Positions 1-7,728 of a stretch of 52,678 nucleotides of DNA are shown here, one piece after another. The DNA comes from Microvirga calopogonii (GTDB taxonomy: Bacteria; Pseudomonadota; Alphaproteobacteria; Rhizobiales; Beijerinckiaceae). A model generated the notes under the pieces. That model worked only from the letters and a program-made list of their open reading frames with translations. It ran no database searches and was not told where the DNA came from. The first letter of the stretch is position 1; each line of letters begins with the position of its first letter. The position numbers and the translations under genes are program-made. Where the stretch lies: NCBI RefSeq assembly GCF_003347665.1, contig NZ_QDGA01000032.1, forward strand, positions 1 through 52,678, written 5' to 3'.

Positions 1-532
1 GGTGACGAGGTGCTGGCCTGCGAGGGCAGCGGTGTCCTGCCCTATGTTCCCAAGACGCTGACCTCCGGCAACACCAAGCGCGGTCTCTTCACCGGGCAGG
101 ACTTCATCTACGACGCCGAGCAGGACCACTACACCTGCCCGGCGGGCCAGCACCTGACCAAGGGCAAGGTGCGTTCAGATCGCCGGGACAATATCGATCA
201 TTACCGGAATCTGACCGCCTGTTCGAGCTGTGCCCTCAAGCCCCGCTGCACGCCGGACACGCACAAGCGGGTAAAAGCGCTGGCAGCATGAGGATGTGCT
301 TGACCGGATGCAGGCTCGGCTGGAGCGGATGCCGGAGGCCATGACGATCAGGCGGCAGACGGTGGAGCATCCGTTCGGGACCATCAAGGCCTGGATGGGC
401 AGCACGCACTTCCTGATGAAGACCTTGGAGAAGGTCAAAACCGAGATGAGCCTGCACGTGCTGGCCTACAACCTGAAGCGGATAATCAGCATCCTCGGTG
501 TCCAGCCGCTGCTGAAGGCTCTCGAAGCCTGA
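1..532 (+). pseudogene. IS1182-type transposase, C-terminal part, frameshifted
   Basis: The window opens inside this gene. The first frame (to 291) has the Cys-rich insert of IS1182-type transposases (YTCPAGQ, then CSSCALKPRC). The second frame (about 287-532) continues the DDE domain with RRQTVEHPFGTIKAWMG, the usual E-containing C-terminal motif, and ends near LLKALEA. The two frames join without a gap if one base is removed in the run around 266-273 (gtaaaagcgctgg read as gtaaaacgctgg, giving RVKRWQHEDVL). This is a single-base insertion that should inactivate the enzyme. The N-terminal half lies outside the window. The IS1182 assignment rests on recognised motifs, not on a search. Confidence 0.8.
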
Positions 533-850
533 CGCCACACGCCCGCCCATGCGCACCATCACGGCACCCGCAAACCAGCGCTCGTCATCCGCACGTCAGC
601 AACCGCGTTTTCACACGGCCTCGGTCAAACACGGCCTTTAAGCACAGCGATGAGAAGGTCTGCTGACCGCGCAGCCGCTGACGTTCGGGATGTTTCCAAC
701 AGGATCTGCCCCATGCCGACAGCCCAGGGCGAACCAGCCCGCCAGAGCGCATCGGCAAAGCAGTAAGGCTGCTGGGATCTGTCAGGGCGCTCGTTCTGAC
801 GGTCTCCTGGCCCAAAGAGCGTCTGGCGTCCCGATGAGCGCTCCCCAAAG
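533..850. other. Non-coding end of the IS1182-type element and flank
   Basis: I see no convincing gene. The start probably holds the 3' untranslated end of the IS1182-type element, whose exact terminus I could not fix. The last eight bases (CCCCAAAG, 843-850) are the left flank of the first 131-bp inverted element and recur in reverse complement at 2141-2148. Confidence 0.4.
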
Positions 851-981
851 GGCACTGTCAACTTAACGCGGTTTGCTTGCTTCTTGCGGTTTTCCGGCTC
901 GGGCAGGTAACGTATTTTCAATGGCTTAGGGCCGGTCGTGATGACCTCAAGCAGCTCTTACTTGCTTAAGTTGACAATACC
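851..981 (-). repeat. 131-bp MITE-like element, copy 1
   Basis: This copy is the reverse complement of 2149-2279 with a single mismatch over 131 bp. It begins GGCACTGTCAACTTAA and ends TTAAGTTGACAATACC, so each copy has its own roughly 16-bp imperfect terminal inverted repeats. It is too short to encode a transposase, so it is probably a non-autonomous element or a solo IS derivative. The 8-bp flank on its left (CCCCAAAG, 843-850) has no copy on its right, but its reverse complement sits at the inner edge of copy 2. The 8-bp duplication length and terminal GG-N-N-TGT resemble IS6-family behaviour; that family link is inference. Confidence 0.8.
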
Positions 982-1204
982 ATTCCAAGCCTCGGGAGTT
1001 CCTCGGGAAAACAGCCACCCTTCGATGCACGATTGTCACCCAGCGCATATGGAGGGAGCAGGGAACGACAGCTCCTGGCACCAGGCTGACCTTATCCGGA
1101 TTTCCGCATTCGCGGCGTAGGCGGACCTTCATTAAGCCCGCCCAAATGCCTCCTGTGCCCCGTGTATGGACCGGCTATGGGTCGTTAAGCCGGCAATTGG
1201 CTGC

Positions 1205-1948
1205 CTATGTGTAGGTGCCGGGCAGCAGGCGGTCGTAGAGCCGCCGGATCCGGCCGTAGCATTCACACGCTGCTCCCTCGAGACCCGCCCGGTCGGTCAC
1301 GGTGATGCCGCCGCGGCTCTGCCGGATCAGGCCCGCCGTCTGGAGGGATTTTGTCACCACGCTCACGGTGGAGCGCTGAACGCCCAGCATCTCGGCCAGG
1401 AACTCGTGCGTGAGCGGCAAGGCATCCCGACCCACCCGATCGTGAATGCGGAGGATCCAGCGACAGCAGCGCGCCTCCACACTGTGAACAGCATTGCAGG
1501 TGACGCGCTGAAACGTCTGGGCCAGCAGGGCCTCGCTGTAGTTCATGATCAACTGCCGCAGGGTCGGGCAGACGTCCCTCACCTCGTTCAGGCGCTCGAC
1601 CGAGATGCGCGAGGCGGTGCCGGGCATTTGCACGACATAGCGCCCGAAGGCCTCATGCGTGACGAGAGCACTGAGCAGGCCCAGCACCCCCTCACGCCCA
1701 AACACCGCGACCTCGACGCTGTTGCCCGCCTTCAGGACATTCACGAGCGACACCACCGTGTCGTGCGGGAAGTAGGCGTGGGACACGGCCTCGCCCGTGT
1801 CATAGAGCACCTGCCCCCGCGAGAGCTCGACCAGTTCGAGGTGTTGCTCCAGACCCGCCAAGTTCTCGGGGGCCAGAGCCGCCAGAAGGCGGTTTGTGCG
1901 GTGCTCGGCTGTTGGCGTCCGAGGTGGTTTTTCTTGAAACGGGATCAT
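1205..1948 (-). CDS. Crp/Fnr-family transcription regulator
   Basis: The 247-aa protein has an N-terminal cyclic-nucleotide-binding-like beta-barrel (about residues 25-135; LEQHLELVELSRGQVLYD, then FPHDTVVSLV and FGREGVLGLL). A C-terminal winged helix follows (about 170-225; LPLTHEFLAEMLGVQRSTVSVVTK is the recognition region). The barrel lacks the cAMP-binding signature and there is no Fnr cysteine cluster, so the effector is unknown. The ATG at 1948 has only a weak upstream purine stretch. The gene is alone between two inverted 131-bp elements and no target is adjacent. The flanks imply that this segment was inverted by transposition, which may have cut the gene from its original promoter neighbourhood. 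Such short Crp-like regulators are common in Methylobacteriaceae. Confidence 0.88.
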   Translation of the reverse strand: MIPFQEKPPRTPTAEHRTNRLLAALAPENLAGLEQHLELVELSRGQVLYDTGEAVSHAYFPHDTVVSLVNVLKAGNSVEVAVFGREGVLGLLSALVTHEAFGRYVVQMPGTASRISVERLNEVRDVCPTLRQLIMNYSEALLAQTFQRVTCNAVHSVEARCCRWILRIHDRVGRDALPLTHEFLAEMLGVQRSTVSVVTKSLQTAGLIRQSRGGITVTDRAGLEGAACECYGRIRRLYDRLLPGTYT

Positions 1949-2148
1949 GGCTCGTGGGCGGGATCGTCATTCATGATGCGATCCTGAGGGGCGACGGCGT
2001 CTTTACGCATGAACCCGGGCTATTTGCCTATCCGGGTTTCTACGTCGGGTTCTCCCGCAAGACAGGACGGACCCGCATGATTATAGGAGGCCTACCGGCG
2101 AGGTGGCTCTGCCCCGCCGAGCCGGCGATGGGAAGCACCTCTTTGGGG

Positions 2149-2279
2149 GGTATTGTCAACTTAAGCAAGTAAGAGCTGCTTGAGGTCATCACGACCGGCC
2201 CTAAGCCATTGAAAATACGTTACCTGCCCGAGCCGGAAAACCGCAAGAAGCAAGCAAAACGCGTTAAGTTGACAGTGCC
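2149..2279 (+). repeat. 131-bp MITE-like element, copy 2
   Basis: This copy is inverted relative to 851-981, with one mismatch. It reads from GGTATTGTCAACTTAA to TTAAGTTGACAGTGCC. Its left (inner) flank CTTTGGGG (2141-2148) is the reverse complement of the outer flank of copy 1. Its right flank (aagcccat) matches nothing nearby. This arrangement is expected if copy 2 was the donor and copy 1 the product of an intramolecular replicative event that inverted 982-2148. The pcm-like stub starts six bases after the element end. Confidence 0.8.
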
Positions 2280-2285
2280 AAGCCC

Positions 2286-2501
2286 ATGACGGAAGTGCAC
2301 CTCGCCATCCTGCGCCGGCACATGGTGGAGGTGATTGCTCTTCACGCCGACCTCATGAGCGAGGAGATCGGCAAGACCACCTTTGGGGAGCGGGTTCTCG
2401 ATGCCATGCGGCGGGTGAGGCGCTACCTCTTCGTGCCGCCCGAACTGGCGGCCATTGCCTATCATGACGGTGCCCTGCGAGCTAAGCCGGCGCCGATGTA
2501 A
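2286..2501 (+). pseudogene. N-terminal stub of a protein-L-isoaspartate methyltransferase-like gene
   Basis: The 71 residues look like the start of Pcm-type methyltransferases: a helical lead-in, then VLDAMRRVRRYLFVPPELAAIAYHDGAL. Full-length relatives continue with a glycine-rich SAM-binding motif after a stretch like PLPIG-TISQP. Here the sequence turns into AKPAPM and stops, so the whole SAM-binding domain is missing. The ATG lies only 7 bp from the end of MITE copy 2, so the native upstream region has gone too. It is probably a dead remnant, though a short non-catalytic protein cannot be excluded. Confidence 0.6.
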
Positions 2502-2522
2502 TCAACTGTGCTGACGAAGTTT

Positions 2523-3038
2523 CTACTGCGCCACGTGGTACCCGTCGCCCGCCTTTGTTGTGGTTCGAGCGCCTATCTGCACACTCAAAAGAGGCCACTT
2601 GCTATCGGCTCTTCTGATGTAAAACAATGGGTTCATTAGCCAGACATCGAGAGTTGGCTCAGGGCAGTTGAGGTAGAGACGGTCATACAGGATCGTCCAT
2701 GCCCGTGGGTCGGCGTCAGACAGATACCCCAGCGCCACTGCATAGGCACAGTACCCGCCATAGGCAGGAAGATACCGGTTGGGACCAGCCAGGAAGCGGC
2801 GTTTGTCACTCTCACTTGAGAACAGCCACCGTGAACCATTGTATGTCGTCGAGATCTCGGGAAGGCCCTTGCGAGGTTCGCCGGCCAGGAAGTAGCCAAC
2901 CGGATCGTAGCCCTGAATCGCGATGCCGCGCTCGCCGAGGCCATTGCTCGGAGCGTCACCTGCATAAGCTGCCGAAGCCACACAACATAGCAGCACAACG
3001 GCAGGCATTGTCCGTTTCAGACGCGAAGACCAGCTCAT
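2523..3038 (-). CDS. YHS domain-containing exported protein
   Basis: The 171-aa protein has a signal peptide (basic MSWSSRLKRT, hydrophobic AVVLLCCVASAAYA, likely cleavage after AYA near residue 25). One YHS domain follows: AIQGYDPVGYFLAGEP, then the WLFSSESDKRRFLAGPNRYLPAYGGYCAYAVALG core and a LYLN strand. YHS domains are small metal-binding modules; relatives of this size are exported proteins of unknown function. The start at 3038 is chosen for an AGGAAGG ribosome site 8-10 bases upstream and because it precedes the signal peptide; the frame stays open to 3266 without a comparable site. It sits just downstream of the lysR gene on the same strand. The C-terminal tail after residue 150 is less typical. 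Confidence 0.8.
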   Translation of the reverse strand: MSWSSRLKRTMPAVVLLCCVASAAYAGDAPSNGLGERGIAIQGYDPVGYFLAGEPRKGLPEISTTYNGSRWLFSSESDKRRFLAGPNRYLPAYGGYCAYAVALGYLSDADPRAWTILYDRLYLNCPEPTLDVWLMNPLFYIRRADSKWPLLSVQIGARTTTKAGDGYHVAQ

Positions 3039-3093
3039 ATGGATATCCTTCCTGTTGAGACCTCGTTGGGCTCCGACAAGGCCCCTCCGAACG

Positions 3094-4014
3094 TCAGCCA
3101 TCAGCTGAAGGTTGTGTTGCACCGGGTGTCTCCAGCTCCGCAATGAGAAAACCGATGAAGTCCTGCGTCGTCTGCGGTAGGGTTCGCCCCAGCATGGTCT
3201 GGATCTGCATGTTTCGCTCAAGAAAGCTCGCTTCTTCGAAGGGAACGATCGATAGATGGCCGTCACGGACCGCCCTGCGCGCTGAAATATAAGTTGAGAA
3301 GGTTATGGCGCCGCCAAGTTGGCAGAGAGTAAAAAGGCTGGCAACGTTTGTGGAACTGACAATAGGTTCGAGGGAGATGCCCTTGGTCGCACAGAAGATA
3401 TCGAACACCCTCCTGATGGTTGCAGCATCGTCCAGAATCGCGATGGGATACTCGAACAACTCGGCAATCGAGACACGTCCACGTCCGATCAGGGGGTGAT
3501 CCGTGCTTGCCAACGCATAGGCCGGCATGGCCTGCTGCCACTGAATGCGCACCCCGCCCTCGGGAGATAATGAAAACGTGATGCCGATATCCACCTCTCC
3601 CTCCTGAACGCTGGCCACCACGTTTGCTGGGCCTAGAACCTTGATGTCGAACAGGACGTGCGGACGCTCCTTGCGAAAGGTGTGGATCATTTCCGGAACG
3701 AAGCTCACCGCGAGCCCCTCGGTCACACCCAGGCGGATGAGGCCGCGCGTGGCGCTCTTGAGTTCCCTGATCTCCTTTTGGATCTGATCGCTCTCAAGCG
3801 CGGCGCGTTGCGCATAAGATGCCAAAAGACGTCCTGCATGGGTCAGGACCATACCTCGTGAGCGCCGCTCGAACAGGGGCGTCTCGTATTCCTCCTCGAG
3901 CTTCGCCACCTGCCGACTGATGGCCGATGCAGCGACTCGTAGCCGTTCGGCCGCCGCACTGATGGACCCGGTCCGAGCGACCTCAAGGAAATAGCGCAAG
4001 GCTGACTGCTGCAT
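3094..4014 (-). CDS. LysR-family transcription regulator
   Basis: The protein (306 aa from this ATG) has an N-terminal helix-turn-helix (about residues 5-62; YFLEVARTGSISAAAERLRVAASAISRQVAKLEEEYETPLFERR). A LysR substrate-binding domain follows, from about residue 90 (LIRLGVTEGLAVSFVPEMI) to the end. An in-frame TTG at 4044 would add 10 residues but sits too close to its AGGA. The gene diverges from the dipeptide ABC operon that starts at 4187, so it most likely controls that operon in response to an imported or hydrolysed compound. The domain organisation is of the CbbR/CysB-like general type; no specific ligand can be assigned. Confidence 0.9.
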   Translation of the reverse strand: MQQSALRYFLEVARTGSISAAAERLRVAASAISRQVAKLEEEYETPLFERRSRGMVLTHAGRLLASYAQRAALESDQIQKEIRELKSATRGLIRLGVTEGLAVSFVPEMIHTFRKERPHVLFDIKVLGPANVVASVQEGEVDIGITFSLSPEGGVRIQWQQAMPAYALASTDHPLIGRGRVSIAELFEYPIAILDDAATIRRVFDIFCATKGISLEPIVSSTNVASLFTLCQLGGAITFSTYISARRAVRDGHLSIVPFEEASFLERNMQIQTMLGRTLPQTTQDFIGFLIAELETPGATQPSADG

Positions 4015-4044
4015 TGAGGATCCACTGTATTGCCGTTTCAGCAA

Positions 4045-4186
4045 CGATCCTTTCTAATCATTCTAATTGAAGCAAGCCCTTATTCTTGGCAGGTTCGGAA
4101 TGGTTCCGCATTGCTTTGTGATCGAAAACGATCACTGGCGCGGGAAATGAGAAACAAAATAACAAGCACAGTTCCAGAGGACTAAG
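4045..4186. promoter_or_regulatory. Divergent control region between lysR gene and ABC operon
   Basis: The 142-bp region between the divergent genes holds a 9-bp-spaced direct repeat, TTCTAAT at 4052-4058 and 4061-4067. LysR-type proteins bind T-N11-A motifs in such positions and usually repress themselves while activating the divergent operon. An AGAGGA ribosome site lies just before the ATG at 4187. Operator function is inferred from position. Confidence 0.4.
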
Positions 4187-5719
4187 ATGAGTTTGATACG
4201 TAAGGCGGCCCTGCTCAGCCTCGCTTCCACCGCGCTCCTGACCAGCGTCTTCGCAGCCCCTGCCCTCGCAGGCAAAGCCGACAATACCGTCCGGTTTGCC
4301 TATGATCAGGCGCCAGAGAGCGTGGATCCGTTCTTCAACAACGTCCGCATCGGCGTCATCATCGGTCAGCACGTCTGGGACACGCTCGTCTATCGCGATC
4401 CGAACACCAACGAGTACAAAGGCCAACTCGCGACCGCATGGCGCCAGATCGATGACCGTACGCTCGAGTTTGACTTGCGACAGGGTGTGAAGTTCCACAA
4501 CGGCGAGGAGTTCGATGCGGACGATGTCGTCTACACGATGAACTTCATCTCCAAGCCTGAGAACAAGGTCGTCACCCAAGCCAACGTCAGCTGGATCGAG
4601 AAGGCCGAGAAGATCGACAAGTACAAGGTCCGCATCACGACCAAGCAGGTCTTCCCGGCCGCCATCGAGTATCTCGCCGGTCCGGTCGTCATCCACCCAA
4701 ACGAGTATTACGAGAAGGTTGGCCCAAAGGGGCAGAACGACAAGCCCGTCGGCTCCGGACCTTACAAGGTGACGAACTACGTTCCGGGCAAATCGATCAC
4801 ACTCGAAAAGAACACCGACTACTTCAAGGACTCGCCGAAGTCGCAGCCGAAGATCGCCAAAATCGAGATCCGCTTCATTCCGGACCGTCAGACCCAGATG
4901 GCGGAAGCTCTCTCCAATGGCCTCGACTTCATCATGAGCGTGCCGAAGGACCAGGCGGAGCAGCTGGAAACCGTTCCCACCCTCCAGGTTGTGTCCGGCG
5001 AAACCATGCGCATCGTGTTTATGCAGATGAACACACTTGAGGGCACACCGGCTCCGGCCCTGAAGGATGAGCGCGTGCGCAAGGCCATTATCCACGCCAT
5101 CGATCGTGAAAGCATGGTGAAGCAGATCGTCGGCGCAGGCTCGCGCGTTATCCACACCATCTGCTTCCCAAGCCAGTTCGGCTGCACCGACGACGGCGCC
5201 ACGCGTTATCCGTACGATCCTGCCAAGGCGAAGCAGCTCCTTGCCGAGGCGGGCTATCCGAATGGCCTCGATCTCGATATTGTGGCCTACCGCGAGCGCA
5301 ACCAGACCGAAGCCCTGATCGGGTATCTTCAGGCGGTCGGCATCAAGACCAACCTGCGCTTCCTGCAATATGCCGCCATGCGCGAGCAGGTTGCCGGCAA
5401 CAAGGCGATGCTCACCCATCAGACCTGGGGCTCGTTCTCGGTCAATGACGTGTCCGCGGCGACGTCAAACTATTTCGCTTTCCGGACCGAGGACATCACC
5501 CGCGACTCGCAGGTACGCGATCTGCTGACCAAGGGTGACACATCGGTCGATCCGCAGATCCGCAAAACGTCCTACCGGGAAGCCCTGAAGATCATCGCCG
5601 ACAAGGCGTACGCTGTGCCCCTCTACTCGCTGCCGGTCTACTACGTCGCCACGTCGGACCTGAACTTCAAGGCCTATCCGGACGAGATGCCCCGCTTCTG
5701 GGAAATGACCTGGAAGTAA
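4187..5719 (+). CDS. ABC transporter substrate-binding protein, dipeptide/oligopeptide family 5
   Basis: This 510-aa periplasmic binding protein has a signal peptide (MSLIRKAALLSLASTALLTS, cleavage probably after APALA near residue 28). The SBP_bac_5 fold follows, with typical pieces: YDQAPESVDPFFNN near the start, LRQGVKFHNGEEFDADDVVYT (about 95-115), VGSGPYKV (about 188) and RKAIIHAIDRESMVKQIV in the second lobe. The family delivers peptides, opines, glutathione or nickel to ABC permeases. It is the first gene of a five-gene transporter operon followed by an M20 peptidase, which suggests a peptide or N-acylated amino acid as ligand. Two hairpins separate it from the permease genes, a common device to keep binding-protein mRNA more abundant. 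Confidence 0.93.
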   Translation: MSLIRKAALLSLASTALLTSVFAAPALAGKADNTVRFAYDQAPESVDPFFNNVRIGVIIGQHVWDTLVYRDPNTNEYKGQLATAWRQIDDRTLEFDLRQGVKFHNGEEFDADDVVYTMNFISKPENKVVTQANVSWIEKAEKIDKYKVRITTKQVFPAAIEYLAGPVVIHPNEYYEKVGPKGQNDKPVGSGPYKVTNYVPGKSITLEKNTDYFKDSPKSQPKIAKIEIRFIPDRQTQMAEALSNGLDFIMSVPKDQAEQLETVPTLQVVSGETMRIVFMQMNTLEGTPAPALKDERVRKAIIHAIDRESMVKQIVGAGSRVIHTICFPSQFGCTDDGATRYPYDPAKAKQLLAEAGYPNGLDLDIVAYRERNQTEALIGYLQAVGIKTNLRFLQYAAMREQVAGNKAMLTHQTWGSFSVNDVSAATSNYFAFRTEDITRDSQVRDLLTKGDTSVDPQIRKTSYREALKIIADKAYAVPLYSLPVYYVATSDLNFKAYPDEMPRFWEMTWK

Positions 5720-5732
5720 GCCGAAGAAGCCG

Positions 5733-5810
5733 GAGCGGTCCTCAAGGATCGCTCTCGGCAATCCGCTGGCCAAAACGCGGGCACGCGTCCCTATTGTCGC
5801 GGCGTGCCCG
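5733..5810 (+). promoter_or_regulatory. Two intercistronic hairpins after the binding-protein gene
   Basis: Hairpin 1 pairs 5733-5742 with 5745-5754 (GAGCGGTCCT/AGGATCGCTC, one G-U pair). Hairpin 2 pairs 5778-5786 with 5802-5810 (CGGGCACGC/GCGTGCCCG, perfect). Neither has a long T-tract, so they look like 3'-end stabilisers or a partial terminator rather than a full stop. This is the usual arrangement for making excess binding protein over membrane subunits. Confidence 0.55.
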
Positions 5811-5909
5811 GAATCCTCGGCTTGAGCGGATTGTATTCTGACTTCATGTGCCCTTGTTGCGGCCATACAGGCAATTTGGCCCATTCTTTAGGCCTATACG
5901 GAGAATGCC

Positions 5910-6827
5910 GTGATCGGCTACATCCTCAAACGCTTGGGTTTGGCGCTCCTGGTCGCGCTGGCCGTCTCAGCGATTGCCTTCTTTCTCCTGCGCTTGTCGG
6001 GCGATATTGCGGTGGCCATCGCGGGCGAAGGTGCGCAGAAGGCGGATCTCGATATCATCCGCAAGACCTACGGCCTCGACCGGCCGCTCATCGTGCAATA
6101 CCTCGATTGGCTCTGGCAGACGCTCAGGGGCGATTTTGGAACGTCCCTGTATTTCAAGACCGAGGTGAGCAAGCTCGTTCTCGAGAAGCTGCCGACGACC
6201 CTCATTCTCGGCTTTACGTCGCTCGGCTTCGCGCTCCTCATATCCATTCCCCTGGGCGTGCTGGCCGCCGTGTACGCGAACAGCTGGATCGACCGGGTGG
6301 CGCTGGCTATCGCCGTGGTCGGTCAGGCGCTTCCGAACTTCTTCTTCGCCCTGATCCTCGTGATGATCTTCTCCATCACCCTGCGCTGGCTGCCTGTCTC
6401 GGGTTCCGGCACGTGGCTGCACTTCATCATGCCGACGATCGCTCTCGGCTATTACGTCGCCCCGGCCTTCATGCGCCTCATCCGTGCCGGAATGATTGAG
6501 GTTCTGTCCTCCGACTACATCCGGACCGCCCGGGCCAAGGGCCTGCCGGCCTACAAGGTCGTCTTCAAGCATGCACTGCGTAACGCCGTCGTTCCGGTTG
6601 TGGCGCTCACCGCCGTGCAGCTCGGCTTCCTGCTTGGCGGATCCGTCGTCATCGAGACGATCTTCGCCCTCGATGGTCTCGGCTATCTGGCCTACCAGAG
6701 CATCACCTACAAGGACTTCCCCGTCATGCAGGTCGTGGTCCTGCTGCTCTCGGTCGTCTACGTGCTTCTGACGCTTGCCTCCGACATTGCCAACGCGTGG
6801 CTCGATCCACGCATCCGGGTGGCCTGA
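5910..6827 (+). CDS. ABC transporter permease, DppB-like
   Basis: The 305-aa integral membrane protein begins with a GTG at 5910, a few bases after a GGAGAA site. The N-terminus (MIGYILKRLGLALLVALAVSAIAFFLLRLSGD) is the typical first helix of DppB/OppB permeases, followed by a short periplasmic domain (about 30-95). The BPD_transp_1 core with about five further helices holds the EAA loop around residues 205-225 (ARAKGLPAYKVVFKHALRNA), which contacts the ATPases. It should pair with the permease encoded 1 bp downstream to form the channel. Confidence 0.93.
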   Translation: MIGYILKRLGLALLVALAVSAIAFFLLRLSGDIAVAIAGEGAQKADLDIIRKTYGLDRPLIVQYLDWLWQTLRGDFGTSLYFKTEVSKLVLEKLPTTLILGFTSLGFALLISIPLGVLAAVYANSWIDRVALAIAVVGQALPNFFFALILVMIFSITLRWLPVSGSGTWLHFIMPTIALGYYVAPAFMRLIRAGMIEVLSSDYIRTARAKGLPAYKVVFKHALRNAVVPVVALTAVQLGFLLGGSVVIETIFALDGLGYLAYQSITYKDFPVMQVVVLLLSVVYVLLTLASDIANAWLDPRIRVA

Positions 6828-6828
6828 C

Positions 6829-7725
6829 ATGACCGATACTGCTCTCTCCATCCCCGCCGTCGCGGAGCCCTCGCCCGCCATGCGCCTCGTGCGCCGCTTC
6901 CTCGGCCAGAAAGCCTTCGTGATCGGCGCCGGAATCCTGGCGGTCATCGTTGCGCTGGCCCTGCTCGCGCCTCTGATCGCACCGCACGATCCCTATCTGC
7001 AGAACCTCACGCTCCGCAATGTGCCGCCTGCCTGGTACGCGAAGGGCTCGTGGGTGCATCCGCTCGGCACCGACCAGCTCGGCCGCGATTACCTGTCCCG
7101 CGTGCTTTACGGCGCACGCATCTCCCTGCTGATCGGCGTCAGCGTGGTTCTGATCTCGGGTATCATCGGCACGGCGATGGGTCTGGCGGCCGGCTATTTC
7201 GGCGGCAAGATCGACCTTCTGATGACCTTCATCGTGACGACGCGGCTCTCGATGCCCGTCATTCTCGTGGCGCTGGCCGTGGTGGCGATGGTCGGCGGCT
7301 CGTTGTGGATCGTCATCTTGGTGCTCGGCTTCCTCAAATGGGATCGCTTCGCGGTGGTGATGCGCAGTGCGACCCAGCAGGTTCGCTCCCTCGACTACGT
7401 GGCGGCCGCGCAGGCGGCCGGAGCGTCGACCACGCGCGTCATTCTCCAGGAGATCCTGCCCAACATCGCCCCTCATCTGATCGTCGTCGCCACTCTCGAG
7501 GCGGCGAGCGCGATTCTGCTCGAGGCCGCGCTCTCCTTCCTCGGCCTCGGGGTGCAGCCTCCCCTGCCCTCCTGGGGACTCATGATCGCAGAGGCCAAAG
7601 CCTACATGTTCTTTTCGTTCTGGCTCATTGCGATCCCGGGATCGGCGCTGGCGCTGCTGATCTTTGCCATCAATCTCGCGGGAGACGGCCTGCGCGACGT
7701 AATTTCACCGGAAGGACGGGGCTGA
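6829..7725 (+). CDS. ABC transporter permease, DppC-like
   Basis: The 298-aa membrane protein has the N-terminal OppC-type segment (first helix about residues 28-50; AFVIGAGILAVIVALALLAPLIAPHDPY). The landmark HPLGTDQLGRDYLSRVLYGARISL follows at about 73-96, then the transport core with the EAA-type loop (VAAAQAAGASTTRVILQEILPN). The ATG at 6829 starts one base after the stop of the upstream permease, so translation is probably coupled. An in-frame ATG at 6775 would overlap that gene by 50 bp and is less likely. It is the partner subunit of the DppB-like permease. Confidence 0.93.
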   Translation: MTDTALSIPAVAEPSPAMRLVRRFLGQKAFVIGAGILAVIVALALLAPLIAPHDPYLQNLTLRNVPPAWYAKGSWVHPLGTDQLGRDYLSRVLYGARISLLIGVSVVLISGIIGTAMGLAAGYFGGKIDLLMTFIVTTRLSMPVILVALAVVAMVGGSLWIVILVLGFLKWDRFAVVMRSATQQVRSLDYVAAAQAAGASTTRVILQEILPNIAPHLIVVATLEAASAILLEAALSFLGLGVQPPLPSWGLMIAEAKAYMFFSFWLIAIPGSALALLIFAINLAGDGLRDVISPEGRG

Positions 7726-7728
7726 GCC

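Noticed and set aside
1166..1987. 273-codon plus-strand frame
   Set aside because: Shadow of the Crp/Fnr gene on the other strand; no domain and no ribosome site.
851..2279. Composite transposon carrying the Crp gene
   Set aside because: The outer flanks do not form a direct duplication (CCCCAAAG against aagcccat), so a simple composite insertion is not supported; the inner/outer inverted match favours inversion.
4058..5419. Long 453-codon minus-strand open frame opposite the ABC binding-protein gene
   Set aside because: It is the antisense of a clear SBP_bac_5 gene, and its leucine/aspartate/valine-rich sequence follows from codon bias. It lacks any motif.
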